Assembly (NCBI GenBank): GCA_964019415.1
Contig: OZ025882.1
Location: 3,826,427 to 3,890,426 of the forward strand
DNA: 64,000 bases
DNA from: Ianthella basta
Lineage: Eukaryota; Porifera; Demospongiae; Verongiida; Ianthellidae
Direction: 5' to 3'
Numbering within the stretch: position 1 is the stretch's first letter; the number at the start of each line of letters is the position of its first letter. The notes under the pieces were generated by a model. It was given only the letters and a program-made list of their open reading frames with translations, had not been told where the DNA came from and made no database searches. Below, in pieces: positions 1-12,200 of the stretch. Position numbers and translations under genes: made by a program.

Positions 1-299
1 CAAGAGAGCATCTGGGAAAAGGGTGGAGAGACAATTTCAAGCGACAATTTAACGTTAGACAGGACAGTAGGAAAATTTGATGTCTCAAATGCTTTAGCCC
101 GTGTGCAATGTCTATGGTCACCTCCTGCACAGGAAATACATCCAAGGAGTGTTCTTGAGGAGAGTCATTGCACACAGGACCACATCACACAGGTACGAAC
201 TGTATCTTGCCTTCACCAATGAAACACAATTCACTGATACTGAATACAAACAACTAGCATGCCATATACATATGTATGCACATATATGAGTGCACTTAC

Positions 300-3200
300 C
301 TCAAGTGCATACACAGGGCCTAAGCATCCAGAAAAGGCAGATGAAATCTTCTCTTGAGGGGTTTTGGCTTTACGATTGCACAGCAAGATCAATCCTTGCT
401 CAGTTCCTACCATGAATTTGGTAGGCTAGAGCAAAACAAGAAATACAGTGGCAAGATGACAAGCTGCTGCACTTCTCTACATTGGGATTTGTATTCTTGT
501 TCATACAACATAATTGTAGCATTGTAACCACTAGAATGTCCTGCATTTGGACAAACTCTACCACCACCAACTAAAAATGTACTAGCTTATTTGCTACCAG
601 CCTTGTATCTTTACATCTTCCACTGCACAGGATTCATGCACAATATCCTTTAACCGTTGCATCAAAGATACAATGAGGTAGTGGAAGGCCCAAATATGCA
701 GTGAAAGAATATACAGTATGTGACAATATAATGTTAACATTCCGTTTCCTTTTCATTTCATTTAAAGTGAACAATTTGACCGCTCTATGGTGCGTTGTAT
801 GGTCCGAAAGACAGAAAAAAGAACACTTTAGTCCATTTCCTTGTCGCTACATGGACCCAAATGTCTAGCTAGTTAGTCCCATGTAGCGACAAGGAAATTC
901 GGAATGCAGAGCGAATGTCATGGAAATGTGGTTCATCATGGTGTTGAGTTACTGTTGCTTGTTTCTATGCTTTTTCTGCTGGCCATTCCTAAATCCCTTT
1001 CAATTCTGAAGGAATTTTTATACACTAGTTTGTACAGTTTTTGCATATCCAAAGGACTATGGCTACATCAGATAATACCAGCGCTGACTAATACCCTTCC
1101 TTAAGTTAGATGAAGATTGTGCAGAGCATTGAGCACAGTTATGCCACTAGATGAAGCGGCTACTGTGTACGGTAATAACGGTATACGTAGCAGCGCAACA
1201 AAATGGCGACATTGGGGTATCTTTAGTACACGAGGATGACAAATTTCCTGCCCGCTCCAGCGCTGTACTTATCGGATTGGCACCGGCGCTCAGATCCTAG
1301 TCCTTGACTTAGGTACTTAAGTCCTCATGCACTGTTTAGGTGCATAGGTGACCTGCGTCGTGTGCTAGGAGCACACAAAAATTCGGTGGGAAGGAGAATA
1401 ATATGAAAAGAACAAATGGGGTATGAGCAGCCTAGGACGCTTTTCTCTTACGTGCACTCCAGGTTGCCTTTAGGTGCGCTGCCGTCTTTAATATATCCAA
1501 AGAAGCCTATCCATGGCATTTAATTGTTCGTTGCCACTGCCGTTTGGTCAGTTTCACTGAAGCGCACTAATACATTAAGATAGGAGACACCATTTTGAAC
1601 TGGGCACATTCCTAAATAGACGTCATGAACGTGACGTCTGATAACGCAGTCAAACTTGAGAATATCATGTGTATGAGTTGTGACACTCTACATCACTGTG
1701 CTCAGCATATGCACAGCACTTGCTACTCCTGCACCTCAACAGTTCTTTAGGCTCTGTCTTCAGTGCGTGCCTCTTTTGACTATGGGTGGTACAACACTGT
1801 GCCCTGATAGTCAGTAAGGTAGGCTGAACAGCCGCCTGTTGCTCCTGTGTTTGGTAAGTTCTGATCCAGCCCCTTAACGGCCCTCAGCTTTCCTCACCCA
1901 CACCACACACCTGCATACTCCAGGAGCCCATTTTACACCTCAACGTTGATGAGGGCACCTACAAAGCATAAATGTCCTCTGTCTTGCCAACGTCAGGCCA
2001 TCCTCCAATCCCTGGGCACATGGTATAAGTCATTAAGGCTGGAAAGCACATGGACCTGTCAGACTTGCAAAAGAAATCCCTCTGGGAAATGCAGTTTGAT
2101 GACACAGAGGAGAACGAGAACAAGAGGAAGAGGTTTTCAACCAAAACCACCCTGGATAGGTCAGTGGCCTTCGTCACATATATGGTTGTACCATCACACT
2201 TCAACCCATCCCGTGGCTTCACCCTGTCAACATGACTCCATTGTCTTAAACTTGGCTAGGTGTGTGGGTGAAGAGACCTGGTTTCACTATGACAAAGTAC
2301 TCCATCAGTCAGTAATGGTTAACCCTAACCTGGCCTAGCACAGGTGTGAACAGGGCATCTGTTTCACATCTACAGAGCACTAGCAAAGAGCACACCTATG
2401 CAGATTACTCTTCAGTAGAGGACACAACCCATCTCATGCATTTTCTGAGCCCAAATTACCTTGTGGCAAAGCTGGACATCAAAGAGACTCGAAGGATCTA
2501 CCTAGGTGACTGCAAATTCTTGGGTGTGCAATGGAGCAGACAGGGTATTGTTGATTACAAGTCCAACAACTCAATACCCTCCATCAACCAGATCATCTAC
2601 TTTTTTGTGATGCTTCCGGATCCTGAGGAAGTGGGCATGGGCTTCCCCATGCTGCTTTCAGGTCCCTTTGCTTAGTCAGGGCCGTCGGAGGCGGTACGGC
2701 CGGTACGGCCATGGCCGTACCACTTTTTGAACAGCTAGCAGTTTTTTTTAATTTTCAAAAGCAGTGTTTTTAGCTACTAAACCAGATAACCCCTACCCTA
2801 CCCTAACTATCCGTTGAGGAAACAAAGTAGCAATGATCTTAGGTTGTTAGCAGATGCAATGAAACAGGAGATATCAAGTAGGGTCCAATACTTCACGATT
2901 TGCAAGCACGCTCCTTTCTTCCGCCATGTGTTGTTACGTAATCGATTCAAAACGTAATAAAGATGGAGGCCAGCAGCGCGTACGTAGGCAATCGACCCAC
3001 ATCACCTGGCGCTACGAAGCATGGCTTGTAGCACCACACGTCAGCGAATCGCTATACCCTTAACGGTGATGTAACAATTCAAAATGGTCTCATCGTCGAA
3101 GCACGTGGACCTAAGAAACGCCGACAATATGTGACAAGCCTCATCAGCCTCGCGCAGGTTTTTAGTACCCTAAGCGTCAATTCGGTGTGAAGAAGATCGT

Positions 3201-6200
3201 TTCTCGAACTTTCCAAGAGAGCTGGTATACCAGGTGAGGATTTTGCATAATAGCTAGCAACTTTGAAATGCTAGCTAGCTAAATCAAAGTCTAGCTATTG
3301 TATCTAATATTTAGCTATATATACGTATGTGTAGCCTATGCATGGGCACGTATCTAGCTTCATGCAATGCTGAACGTTTAGTAAACATGATTTAGCTGCC
3401 TTTTGCTGTATATCACTGATATCATTGTGAAATCTATGTAACCCTCTTAAAACGACTTGCTGACTGATCGAGAGTGCATGCTCGGCTAGCAAAGGCATCA
3501 CTATTCTTGAGGCACAGATCCGTAGCAAACATTATCTGTATGATAATGAAAAGTAGTTAAAAAAATTTTCCGCTCGCTTCGCTCGCGACATTTTGTATCC
3601 TTCACCCAATGGCCTTACCACTTCTAAATTGCCTCCGACGGCCCTGTTAGTGACATTCCCTTCTCCTCTAATGCCCTCAAGAAGCTCCTCCCTCAGTGTG
3701 GTGGTAAGGTGTAGGGCAGGCAGGCTTATCCTCTGCCACTCAGATAACGCCCTAGTGGTGGTACAGGTGAACCCCTTGCATGCTTGTGACCCACAGGCAG
3801 CCCACCTTCTGCAGTACTTGGCCCTATTCCAAGCCCTTTTTAACTTTTGCCTGAGGCCTGCACACAGCTCAAGCAGGGCCACCACTGGAGCATACTGTAT
3901 AGCCAGAAATGTTTGCAATGATTATATTTTGTGATTTGTAGTGGAAATGAAGTTTGCAGATTTAAAGTTTGCAGTTTACTGAACATTTTATACTCATAAT
4001 ACAAAACGTTTTAGCGGATTCCTGCCAAAACCGCAAACCGCAAAATATAATACCTCACAAACACTTTCAGCTATATGGTACCTTCTGCCCCACAAACAGG
4101 CTTCTGTCTATTTGAGCACCCACCCAGAGGCCTCCCCTACACCTTTACCCATGCCTCCAAGTCTTAACTTATCTTCTCTGGTTCTAGACCCCGCTGGAGA
4201 TTTCTGCACTGTAGCACTTTTCGAGGCCTCACTCAACAAGGGTTGACAGTCTCCACTATCCAGTCTTATCTGGTGGGACTAAGGTATTCTAGTCTGCTGG
4301 AAAATACATCAGACATCTCCCCTTCATTACAGTCACCTCAGGAAAGCCAATGCACAGAAGCAGCCCTCACTAGTCTAACTTCCATCACCATAAGAATGCT
4401 GCCACAATTACTTTAGTCTGTCATTGCAGTCAACTCTCTGGTTGATGGCAATATCCTAACCTGGAAGGCCAGCTGCAGAGGTTTCTTTAAAGTTCTGTGC
4501 TGTGGCAAATTCCTCTGTTCAGATAGCAAACAGTTTGATCCTCAAACTCACCTGTCTCTCTAAGGCTGGTATTGCGAAGGATAAATCCCGCAGAAGATTC
4601 ACTTGCAGGTAAAGGCATCAGAGATGGCCCAGTTCTGTACCGGCTGAATCGTGGTCCTGGGAAGGATTGGACCAGTAACAGCTTTGCTGGACTACTTGAA
4701 CAGGTAGGGTGACCCCTCTTCATGAAGACAAGTCCCTCTGCACTGCCACAAGTTTGTAAGCTGCGTTCAGCATGCTCTGACCTCAGCAGGCCTTCAGGGA
4801 TCAGGATTCAATGGACAGTTGGTGCATTGGTGCTGGTGCTTCAGATAGCCAAGCCAGAGTGCTAGAGACAACAATTAAGTATGTGGGAGGTGGCAGAGCA
4901 TGGCCTATTGATACATCAGGCCCTCCGCATCAGAGCTGGCCCAAGTACCAGGAAGATTGGCCCACTGACATACAGTAGGTATACCTGCTCCCACCTCCCC
5001 AGAGTACCCACTTCCCATTTCAAGCCTATTTATCCATTACAAAGTGTCAGCTTGGTCACTTTGTTGTGTGCCTCTTGTTGGCCAAGAAATTAGTATATGA
5101 TTTCTAGTGTCCCACTGGGTACCAGAAGGGGGTGATCTCTTGCAGAGTTGAACTTAGAATTAGATTAGTCATTATCTAGGGCACAGTACAAAGGTCAAAG
5201 CTCACAGGTCCATGGTACATGTGTAGATCATGCCCAAATAGGCCCATGCCCCTTAACACCAAGCATGGTTTCTGTGCATGTACATACCCCTCCATGGTCC
5301 TCTACAGAGGAATATTAAAATTATACCTACATAGGAACAGACAGGGTAGGGGATCCCAGCCTGCATATAGCAGTATGGCTAGGCATTCTCAAGTTGAGCT
5401 AGAGAGGTAGATGTCAAATTATAATACGTTACACTATGATACTTGTACTATAGAAAATAGACCAATTAAAACTGTATACAGTTTTCTTTTAAGCCTTAAT
5501 GATTAGAGCAATTATAAGTACAATGCATGAATACGTAGTACACAAACTTTACATTTGAAGAGATTGTGTTTCTGTCAGATTGAACTTGCATACACAAAGG
5601 CTCAGTCATGATCTGAAGCTATTGCACGGAGTATCCCAGCTTATGGAACCCATTGAGAGCAATGTCTAGATGCTTTGCAATAGACTTCAACGCAGAGAAA
5701 CAAAATATTATACATAGCATACATGTTAGCCCCATGTTACTGGGAAGCTCAGTCCCCAACCCTCTATCAAAGGTTTCAAAAATTCAGCCCAGATCAAGTG
5801 CAAGTTAACCCGATCCATCCCAAATAACAAATCAGTTCAATAGAACTTGTAACTACGTATGCAATACAGCATGAGGTGTAACTCACCATGGTGGATTCAA
5901 AGTCCAAAGATATTCCTCCAAGTGACATGTCACTATCTTTTTGTTGGAGAGGCCAACTTTCCACAGGCTCAATGAGCTTCCTGATATCCCACAAGTACAC
6001 AACACCATCAGTGGATGTAGAAAACACATCAGTTCCTATGGAGTAATAGGAGAGTCCATTAGTGTACGCATATAGAATGTCACAATCTGTACAGAACTAT
6101 CCCTTTGACACTGTTTCTGAGTCAGTGTGCACAACCTGTTACCATATAATCAACTGTCACGATCATGACGTCTATTTAGGAATGTGCCATCACGATGCCA

Positions 6201-9200
6201 TAGACTGTTGGATTTGCAAGAGTTTCAAGTCCCCAGAGCAGCAAGTCATCCAGTGAAAGCACCCCTACCAAACTGTCAAAATGCTTTGCTGATGCTGCCC
6301 CTATATTGTTTTCGGATTTAGGTATTCGTATGGCTTCATGTTCACAATCAAGTATATATATTTCTGTCATTACAAATGGTGGCACTCATGTCTTTCTTTA
6401 CAAAGCTTAGAATCATCTCTAATGGCGTTTCACTGTCTCTCAATTGAATGAAAAGCATCAGCAAAGCATTTTGACAGTTTGGTAGGGGTGCTTTCACAGG
6501 ACTTGCAGCAGTATCACAGCCTTCCTTTGCCATACCTACCTCTATTCCTTGTCACGCAAGCTGCGTGAAACCAACTGCTTTAGTTTGCAAGCAAGTTTAT
6601 GCAACATTTCTTGCTTATATTTTAGCCTAGCTACGCATGCGCTGGCATGAATTGGTGTAGGAAGAACTCTACATCTTCCTATAATACTGAATCAAGCAGC
6701 AAATGTTCATTGTCATGGTTTGGGGCTGAGGAAAGGCTCAGACAATATGAATGTTTGCAATCTTGCTCACAGGAGTCACGTACACGCACGAAGAGTCCAG
6801 ATTGTGCCTGAGATTGCTGTCGACTGTCCTGGGCTACTTCTTCTTGAAATAGGGCATTCCTCCTACATCGCCGTTAGGGTGGAGAAATGGCCTTAAAGCG
6901 TGAAAACACGGCATGGCAAATTTCTTTGTATGTGCACCCATTTTAATTTCATAATTGGGAGCTGGCACCCAATTTAAACTTTGAGACTAATGGGTTAATA
7001 GTTGCATTTCTGACATTCCAATCGCATCTCCATACGTTAGCTTACTGTGCTCCAAGGCCAAATGTGCCTACCCTAAGCTATGGCAGGACCTTGTACTGCA
7101 TTCGTGTCCCTGGTATGACCCATATGTACGTAGCCAAGGAGCCATACGGTGGATTGGGCTTAATTGTTGGACTGCTTTCACGATTGAGTTGTTGCAAATT
7201 ATCTAAACACTTCTTGAGGATTGCCAGCACGCTTAAGCCATTTCTAGCATCCCTGCTGTCAAATGTAACAAATCGTGTACAGAACCAAGACAATTGCATG
7301 GACATGGCTGTCGATTGCACTCCCATTGCAGAAGCAGTCAACCTGTCAGTCTTGCAGTCCTGAAGTGACCAGTGAGGACTTGCTACCAGCTTCTAAGGAG
7401 TCACTTCACAGCAGCACTTGCTCAGTACTCCAGAATAGGCTTGATCTGCCTTGTAGCCAGCATCAGTGAACACTCGTACACCGGTGTTGTAAAAATTTAA
7501 TGCTTGCAAAACCTACCTAGATGCTGGGGAACAGTGGGGAACGGTCCATTTTCTGAAAGTCCTTGTCCAACTGTGCGCTCAGAAACAAAAAAAAACAAGC
7601 GATGCAACGTGTTTCTTGAAATATGTCTGCTCTTAGCTAACAGATAGGTTTAGCACAGCGTAAAACGTAACGTAATAGGCTTGTTACGTTTGCATGAAAA
7701 ATCAAACGTATGAAGTAACATTTTCAACGTAGGAAGCTCTGTAACTACATATAGTTGCAACCTTGTTGTTCTTCCTCTTTCAAGGCATGTTATATCACTG
7801 GGTTCAGCATGGATAGTTTGCCTACTTCTGCCTCTTACGTCCCACCTCCATCTCCAACCTCAGTGAGTTCGAGTCCTTCACATTCAGACAGTGACCAGAA
7901 GTCGTCAAGGGTGCACTTTCAGGCCAGGGATGACGTGTTGTTGCCCCGTGAAATTGAGGCAGTTGAGCATCCCTTTGTTCACGGCTCGTCTTGTTGGGAA
8001 GACATAGCAGCCACTTTACAGAAGGACTTCCCTATGAAATTCGTCACTGCCCGAACTCTAAGGGAGCATGCGACTAGTTTGATGGAGGCTTTTCTGAGTG
8101 CAGATGCAAGGCAGCATAAACAGAGTGGAACAGAGGAAGAGTTCAGAGAGAAGGAGCAGTTACTTGAGTCCCTTCGTGAGAAATTTGAGGAGAGAGACAT
8201 GACCAAGCACGCTGCTGCTGCTGCCAGGAAGAAGGAGAAGGAAGACACAGATAAAGGTGAACAACCGAGGCAGAATGCTCTTCTAACACTGAAGAGCAAA
8301 AAGAGCAGGCAAAACGATGGACCACCAGGAAAGTAGATGAAGCTAGATACGGAAAAGGTATGGAAGAAAAAAGGAGATGAAGGACGCAGAACTGAAGCTA
8401 CGGCAGAGGGAGCTGGAGTTAAGGGAGCGTGAGTTGGCACTGCAAGAGCAGAAGGCTAAGCAAGCTAATGCAGTTCAGCAACAAAGTATGGCCCAGATCA
8501 GCCAAATGCAGACACTTATGCAAGAGCAGATGCAGTAAATGACTCAATTCATTAGTTTTTTTTGCCAGGAAGTAGCTATACCCTGCAGAACTGTGTAACA
8601 AACATGCAGACAGTATGTATACCTTATATATGATTTGTGTAGCCTACACATGCAGTTTCTTGATTCCATGGTTGTGCCGAGACTTTTTCAAGATGGCGGA
8701 TATGTTGTGACATCACCGTGGATTCGTTCAGATTCGTTCAGATTGTTCAGAGTATCTCAGAGTATCCTCAGAGACAGGTATCGATGCCTCAATGCTGCCG
8801 ATGCAACGGTAGCGGGCGTTGTAACAAATGCATTTGCTACAAGTCGGGAAGACGTTGTACCGATTGTCTTCCCCATCGCGTGAATCGTTGCGAGAATCGC
8901 GCTGAACCAAATCATGATGAATCAGCAACACTCGGTGGTAGAACATGTCAGACAGCAGAGGAATTGGCCAAGGAAGACAGGCAGGCAGGTGATGGCTTTC
9001 AACTCGCGAGCCACAACGATCTCCCACATTTCAACACCACCAATCTCCCCAACTTTGTTTGGGGGGATACTGATGGGGAGACCCTCTCATCGCGTCTGAA
9101 GAAGGCGTATGAAGAGGTAGTAAGCTGGAAGCGAAACCTCTTTGAGGTCCCAAGGGGGAAGGCAGGAACTGACTTTGTCTCAGAAGTGACCCGACTGATA

Positions 9201-12200
9201 GAGGCTTACAATGACGCCACAGCACTAGAAAGCATTGCCTTGAAAGCAGTAATGGTGATGCCCAGCTTGTTACTTCAGAGGCCTCATGCCAGGTCCAGCA
9301 CCAAAGACAACATCCGGTGCTTGGAGGAAAGGCTGTCAAAATGGAAGAAGGGAGACCTTGATTCACTTGTCCACGAAGGTCGTACTGTCCAAAGTCAACT
9401 GAACACTCACCAGATTCAGCACCAAGATGAAGGGAGAACGGCAAGGTCCTTCGAAAAGTTGGTTTCTGCAGGCAATGTCAAGGCTGCAATGAGATTGATT
9501 ACTGAACATCAGGATAGGGGATGTCTACCTTTAGACAGCCTTCAACCTGATGGAAGGACAGTAAAGCAGCACCTTCAAGACAAACATCCACCAGGACGGC
9601 CAGCGATACCCTCAGCGATTAGTGACAGCCCTCCGGCCGCTGAACCCCATGAAGTAATTTTTGATCAGATAGATGGCCCCTTGATCCGCTCCATTGTCCA
9701 AGGAATGGATGGCTCAGCCGGACCCTCAGGGCTCAATGCGGGCAATTGGAAGAGAATGTGCTCCTCCTTCCGGAGAACCTCAGAAGATCTGTGCAAGTCC
9801 ATTGCCAGACTAGCCAGGAGATTGTGCACTGGATATGTTGACCCAGAAGGAATATCTGCCCTGGTTGCCTGCCGCCTCATAGCACTTGACAAATGCCCAG
9901 GAGTGAGACCAGTTGGGATTGGCGAGACATTGAGGCGTCTCATATCTAAGGCAGTCCTTCAGGTAGCAAGAGATGACATCCAACGAGTGGTGGGCTGTTT
10001 ACAGCTATGTGCAGGGCAGGAGGCAGCATGTGAAGCCGGAATACTAGCAATGAGGAGCCTGTTTGAAGATGGCACTGTGGAGGCTGTCCTTTTGGTAGAT
10101 GCTTCTAATGCTTTCAACTCCCTAAACAGAGAGGCTGCCCTTCGGAACACCCACATTCTCTGCCCCATACTAGCCCCAATGCTAACAAACACGTACCGGA
10201 GCCCAGCTAGACTGTTCATCGGGGGAGATCACATTCTATCGCAAGAGGGTACCACACAGGGAGACCCACTGGCTATGGCTATGTACGCCCTTGGTACCCT
10301 ACCCCTCATCCTGAAACTTCAGAATGATGTAACACAAGCCTGGTATGCTGACGATGCCACAGCCGGAGGAGAGATAACAGGCCTACGTAGATGGTGGGAA
10401 AAGCTCGAAGCAATTGGCCCACAGTATGGATACCACCCCAACCCAAACAAGACCTGGCTGGTGGTCAAACCAGAACATCTACCAGCAGCAGAAGAACAGT
10501 TCCAGGAAACAGGAGTGAAGATCACAACCCAAGGGCAGAGACATCTTGGGGCTGCAATTGGTTCCAGGAACTTTGTGGAGGACTTTGTCCGGGAGAAGGT
10601 CTTAGTTTGGGTATCCGAGATTGAGAAGCTATCAAGGATTGCCAGATACCAACCCCAGGCAGCACACACAGTCTTTACACACGGACTGATGCATAGATGG
10701 ACTTTCCTAATGCGTACAGTTCCAGGTGTGGAGGAATTGTTCCAACCATTGGAAGAGGTTATCCGCCATCAATTCCTACCGGCGTTGACTGGTAGAAAGG
10801 CTCTCAGTGATTCTGAGAGAGCGCTGCTGGCCTTGCCAGCAAGGCATGGAGGACTCGGCATCCCCATACCTACAGCAGCTGCCCAGCGCCAGTTCCTGGC
10901 CTGTTCTTCCATTAGTGCACCATTGGTGGAGGTCATCAAACAGCAGAACACGAACTACCCTATGGAAGTTCGCCTGAAACAGAGACACGCAAAGGCTGCC
11001 ATTCGCACCAACAACCGCAATGATGCCGCCGAAGAGGCGATGGCACTCAAGCCTAAGCTGTCCAATGCCCAACAGTGTGCCATGGAGCAAGCCAGCGAGA
11101 AGGGGGCCTCTTCATGGTTGACCGCCCTTCCGCTGGCGAAGTATGACTTCTGCCTCCACAAGCAGGCATTCAGGGATGCCTTATGCCTCCGATTTGGATG
11201 GACACCAACTCGACTTCCATCCCACTGCCCATGTGGAAAGCTATTCACTGTTGATCATGCCTTCAGTTGCCCTAATGGAGCCCTGCCATCTATCCGCCAT
11301 GACCGAATCCGGGACATCACTGCTAATTTCCTGACAGAAGTCTGCCCGAACGTTGGCCTCGAGCCCACTCTCCAGCCCCTGACTGGAGAGAGCTTCCCCC
11401 TCCGTAGTACCAATACGGAAGAAGGGGCAAGGCTCGACATCAAGGCCCAGAACTTCTGGGACAACAGCCAGAGAAGTGCCTTCTTTGATGTTAGAGTGTT
11501 TAATTCCTTTGCCCCCACCAACAGCTCATCCTCAACCAGCTCCACATATCGCAGACATGAAAGAGAAAAAAGGAGAGCGTATGAGCAGAGAGTCCTGCAA
11601 GTTGAACATGGAACCTTCACTCCATTGGTCCTGTCCTCAAGTGGTGGCTGGGGCCCCTCTGCCACAGTTGCCTTCAGAAGACTGGCTGGCCTCATCGCCA
11701 CCAAGCATGGACAATCCTACAGCACGACACTGAGTTTCATCAGATGCAAGATTGGATACTCACTCATACAATCAGGAATCATGTGCCTGCGTGGACCGAG
11801 ATCGTCATTCCATGCCCCTGCCAAGGCCATCAGCCTCGAGGAACACCCCCTGGACCTCATCCGCCAGGAGGTGCGCCTGTATTGACTGACCCAACCATCT
11901 TCATTCACCTCATCTATGCTATTACATTAACAAACACATACCTTACACATCACCTTTGTTATCGCCGTTATGTTAACTATTGTATACATTACATTCCAAA
12001 TCATTCTCTCATCAATGTCTAAAAAAAAAAAATGGTTGTGTCGTGTGTAGTACAGCAATCAATTACATATCCATTGCATACCAGTTCAAATAGTGACAAA
12101 CTTCATTCTATGCAAGCAATAAGAGTAAAAGATACATGCAAACTCATGCAGAAAGCAGGTTGCCGCAAGTACTCTGTAAGTGTAGGTGGATGTAGCTGAA

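Larger units (their letters stand above)
1946..5100 (+). mobile_element. Degenerate DIRS-like (tyrosine recombinase) retrotransposon
   Basis: Three pieces in DIRS order lie on the plus strand. At 2346-2675 the reverse transcriptase part has LVAKLDIK followed by [14 protein letters not shown]. At 3650-3900 an RNase H part shows [14 protein letters not shown] with [15 protein letters not shown]. Around 4060-4400 a tyrosine-recombinase N-terminal part reads [18 protein letters not shown]. All frames are broken by stops and shifts, so the copy is dead. The element is itself interrupted by a 970-bp TIR element (2677-3646) and a 131-bp MITE (3921-4051). Family knowledge: DIRS elements carry RT, RNase H and a YR instead of a DDE integrase. 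Terminal repeats were not found; 1946-2340 and 4400-5100 are assigned only by position. Confidence 0.7.
8680..12031 (+). mobile_element. Intact RLE-type non-LTR retrotransposon
   Basis: The insertion is bounded by ATGGTTGTGCCG (8668-8679) and ATGGTTGTGTCG (12032-12043), an 11-12 bp target duplication with one mismatch. It ends in a run of A at 12021-12032. The 5' end starts GACTTTTTCAAGATGGCGGA, a YY1-type core close to the one in mammalian L1 promoters (established for L1; function here is inference). The element holds one uninterrupted ORF. Its integrity and near-identical duplication point to a recent insertion. Host position: the 8-kb DNAI2 intron, antisense to DNAI2. Confidence 0.88.

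Noticed and set aside
7078-7341. Minus [23 protein letters not shown], protein-like composition
   Set aside because: No family recognised and no splice context; possibly part of the adjacent transposon, not supported enough to list.
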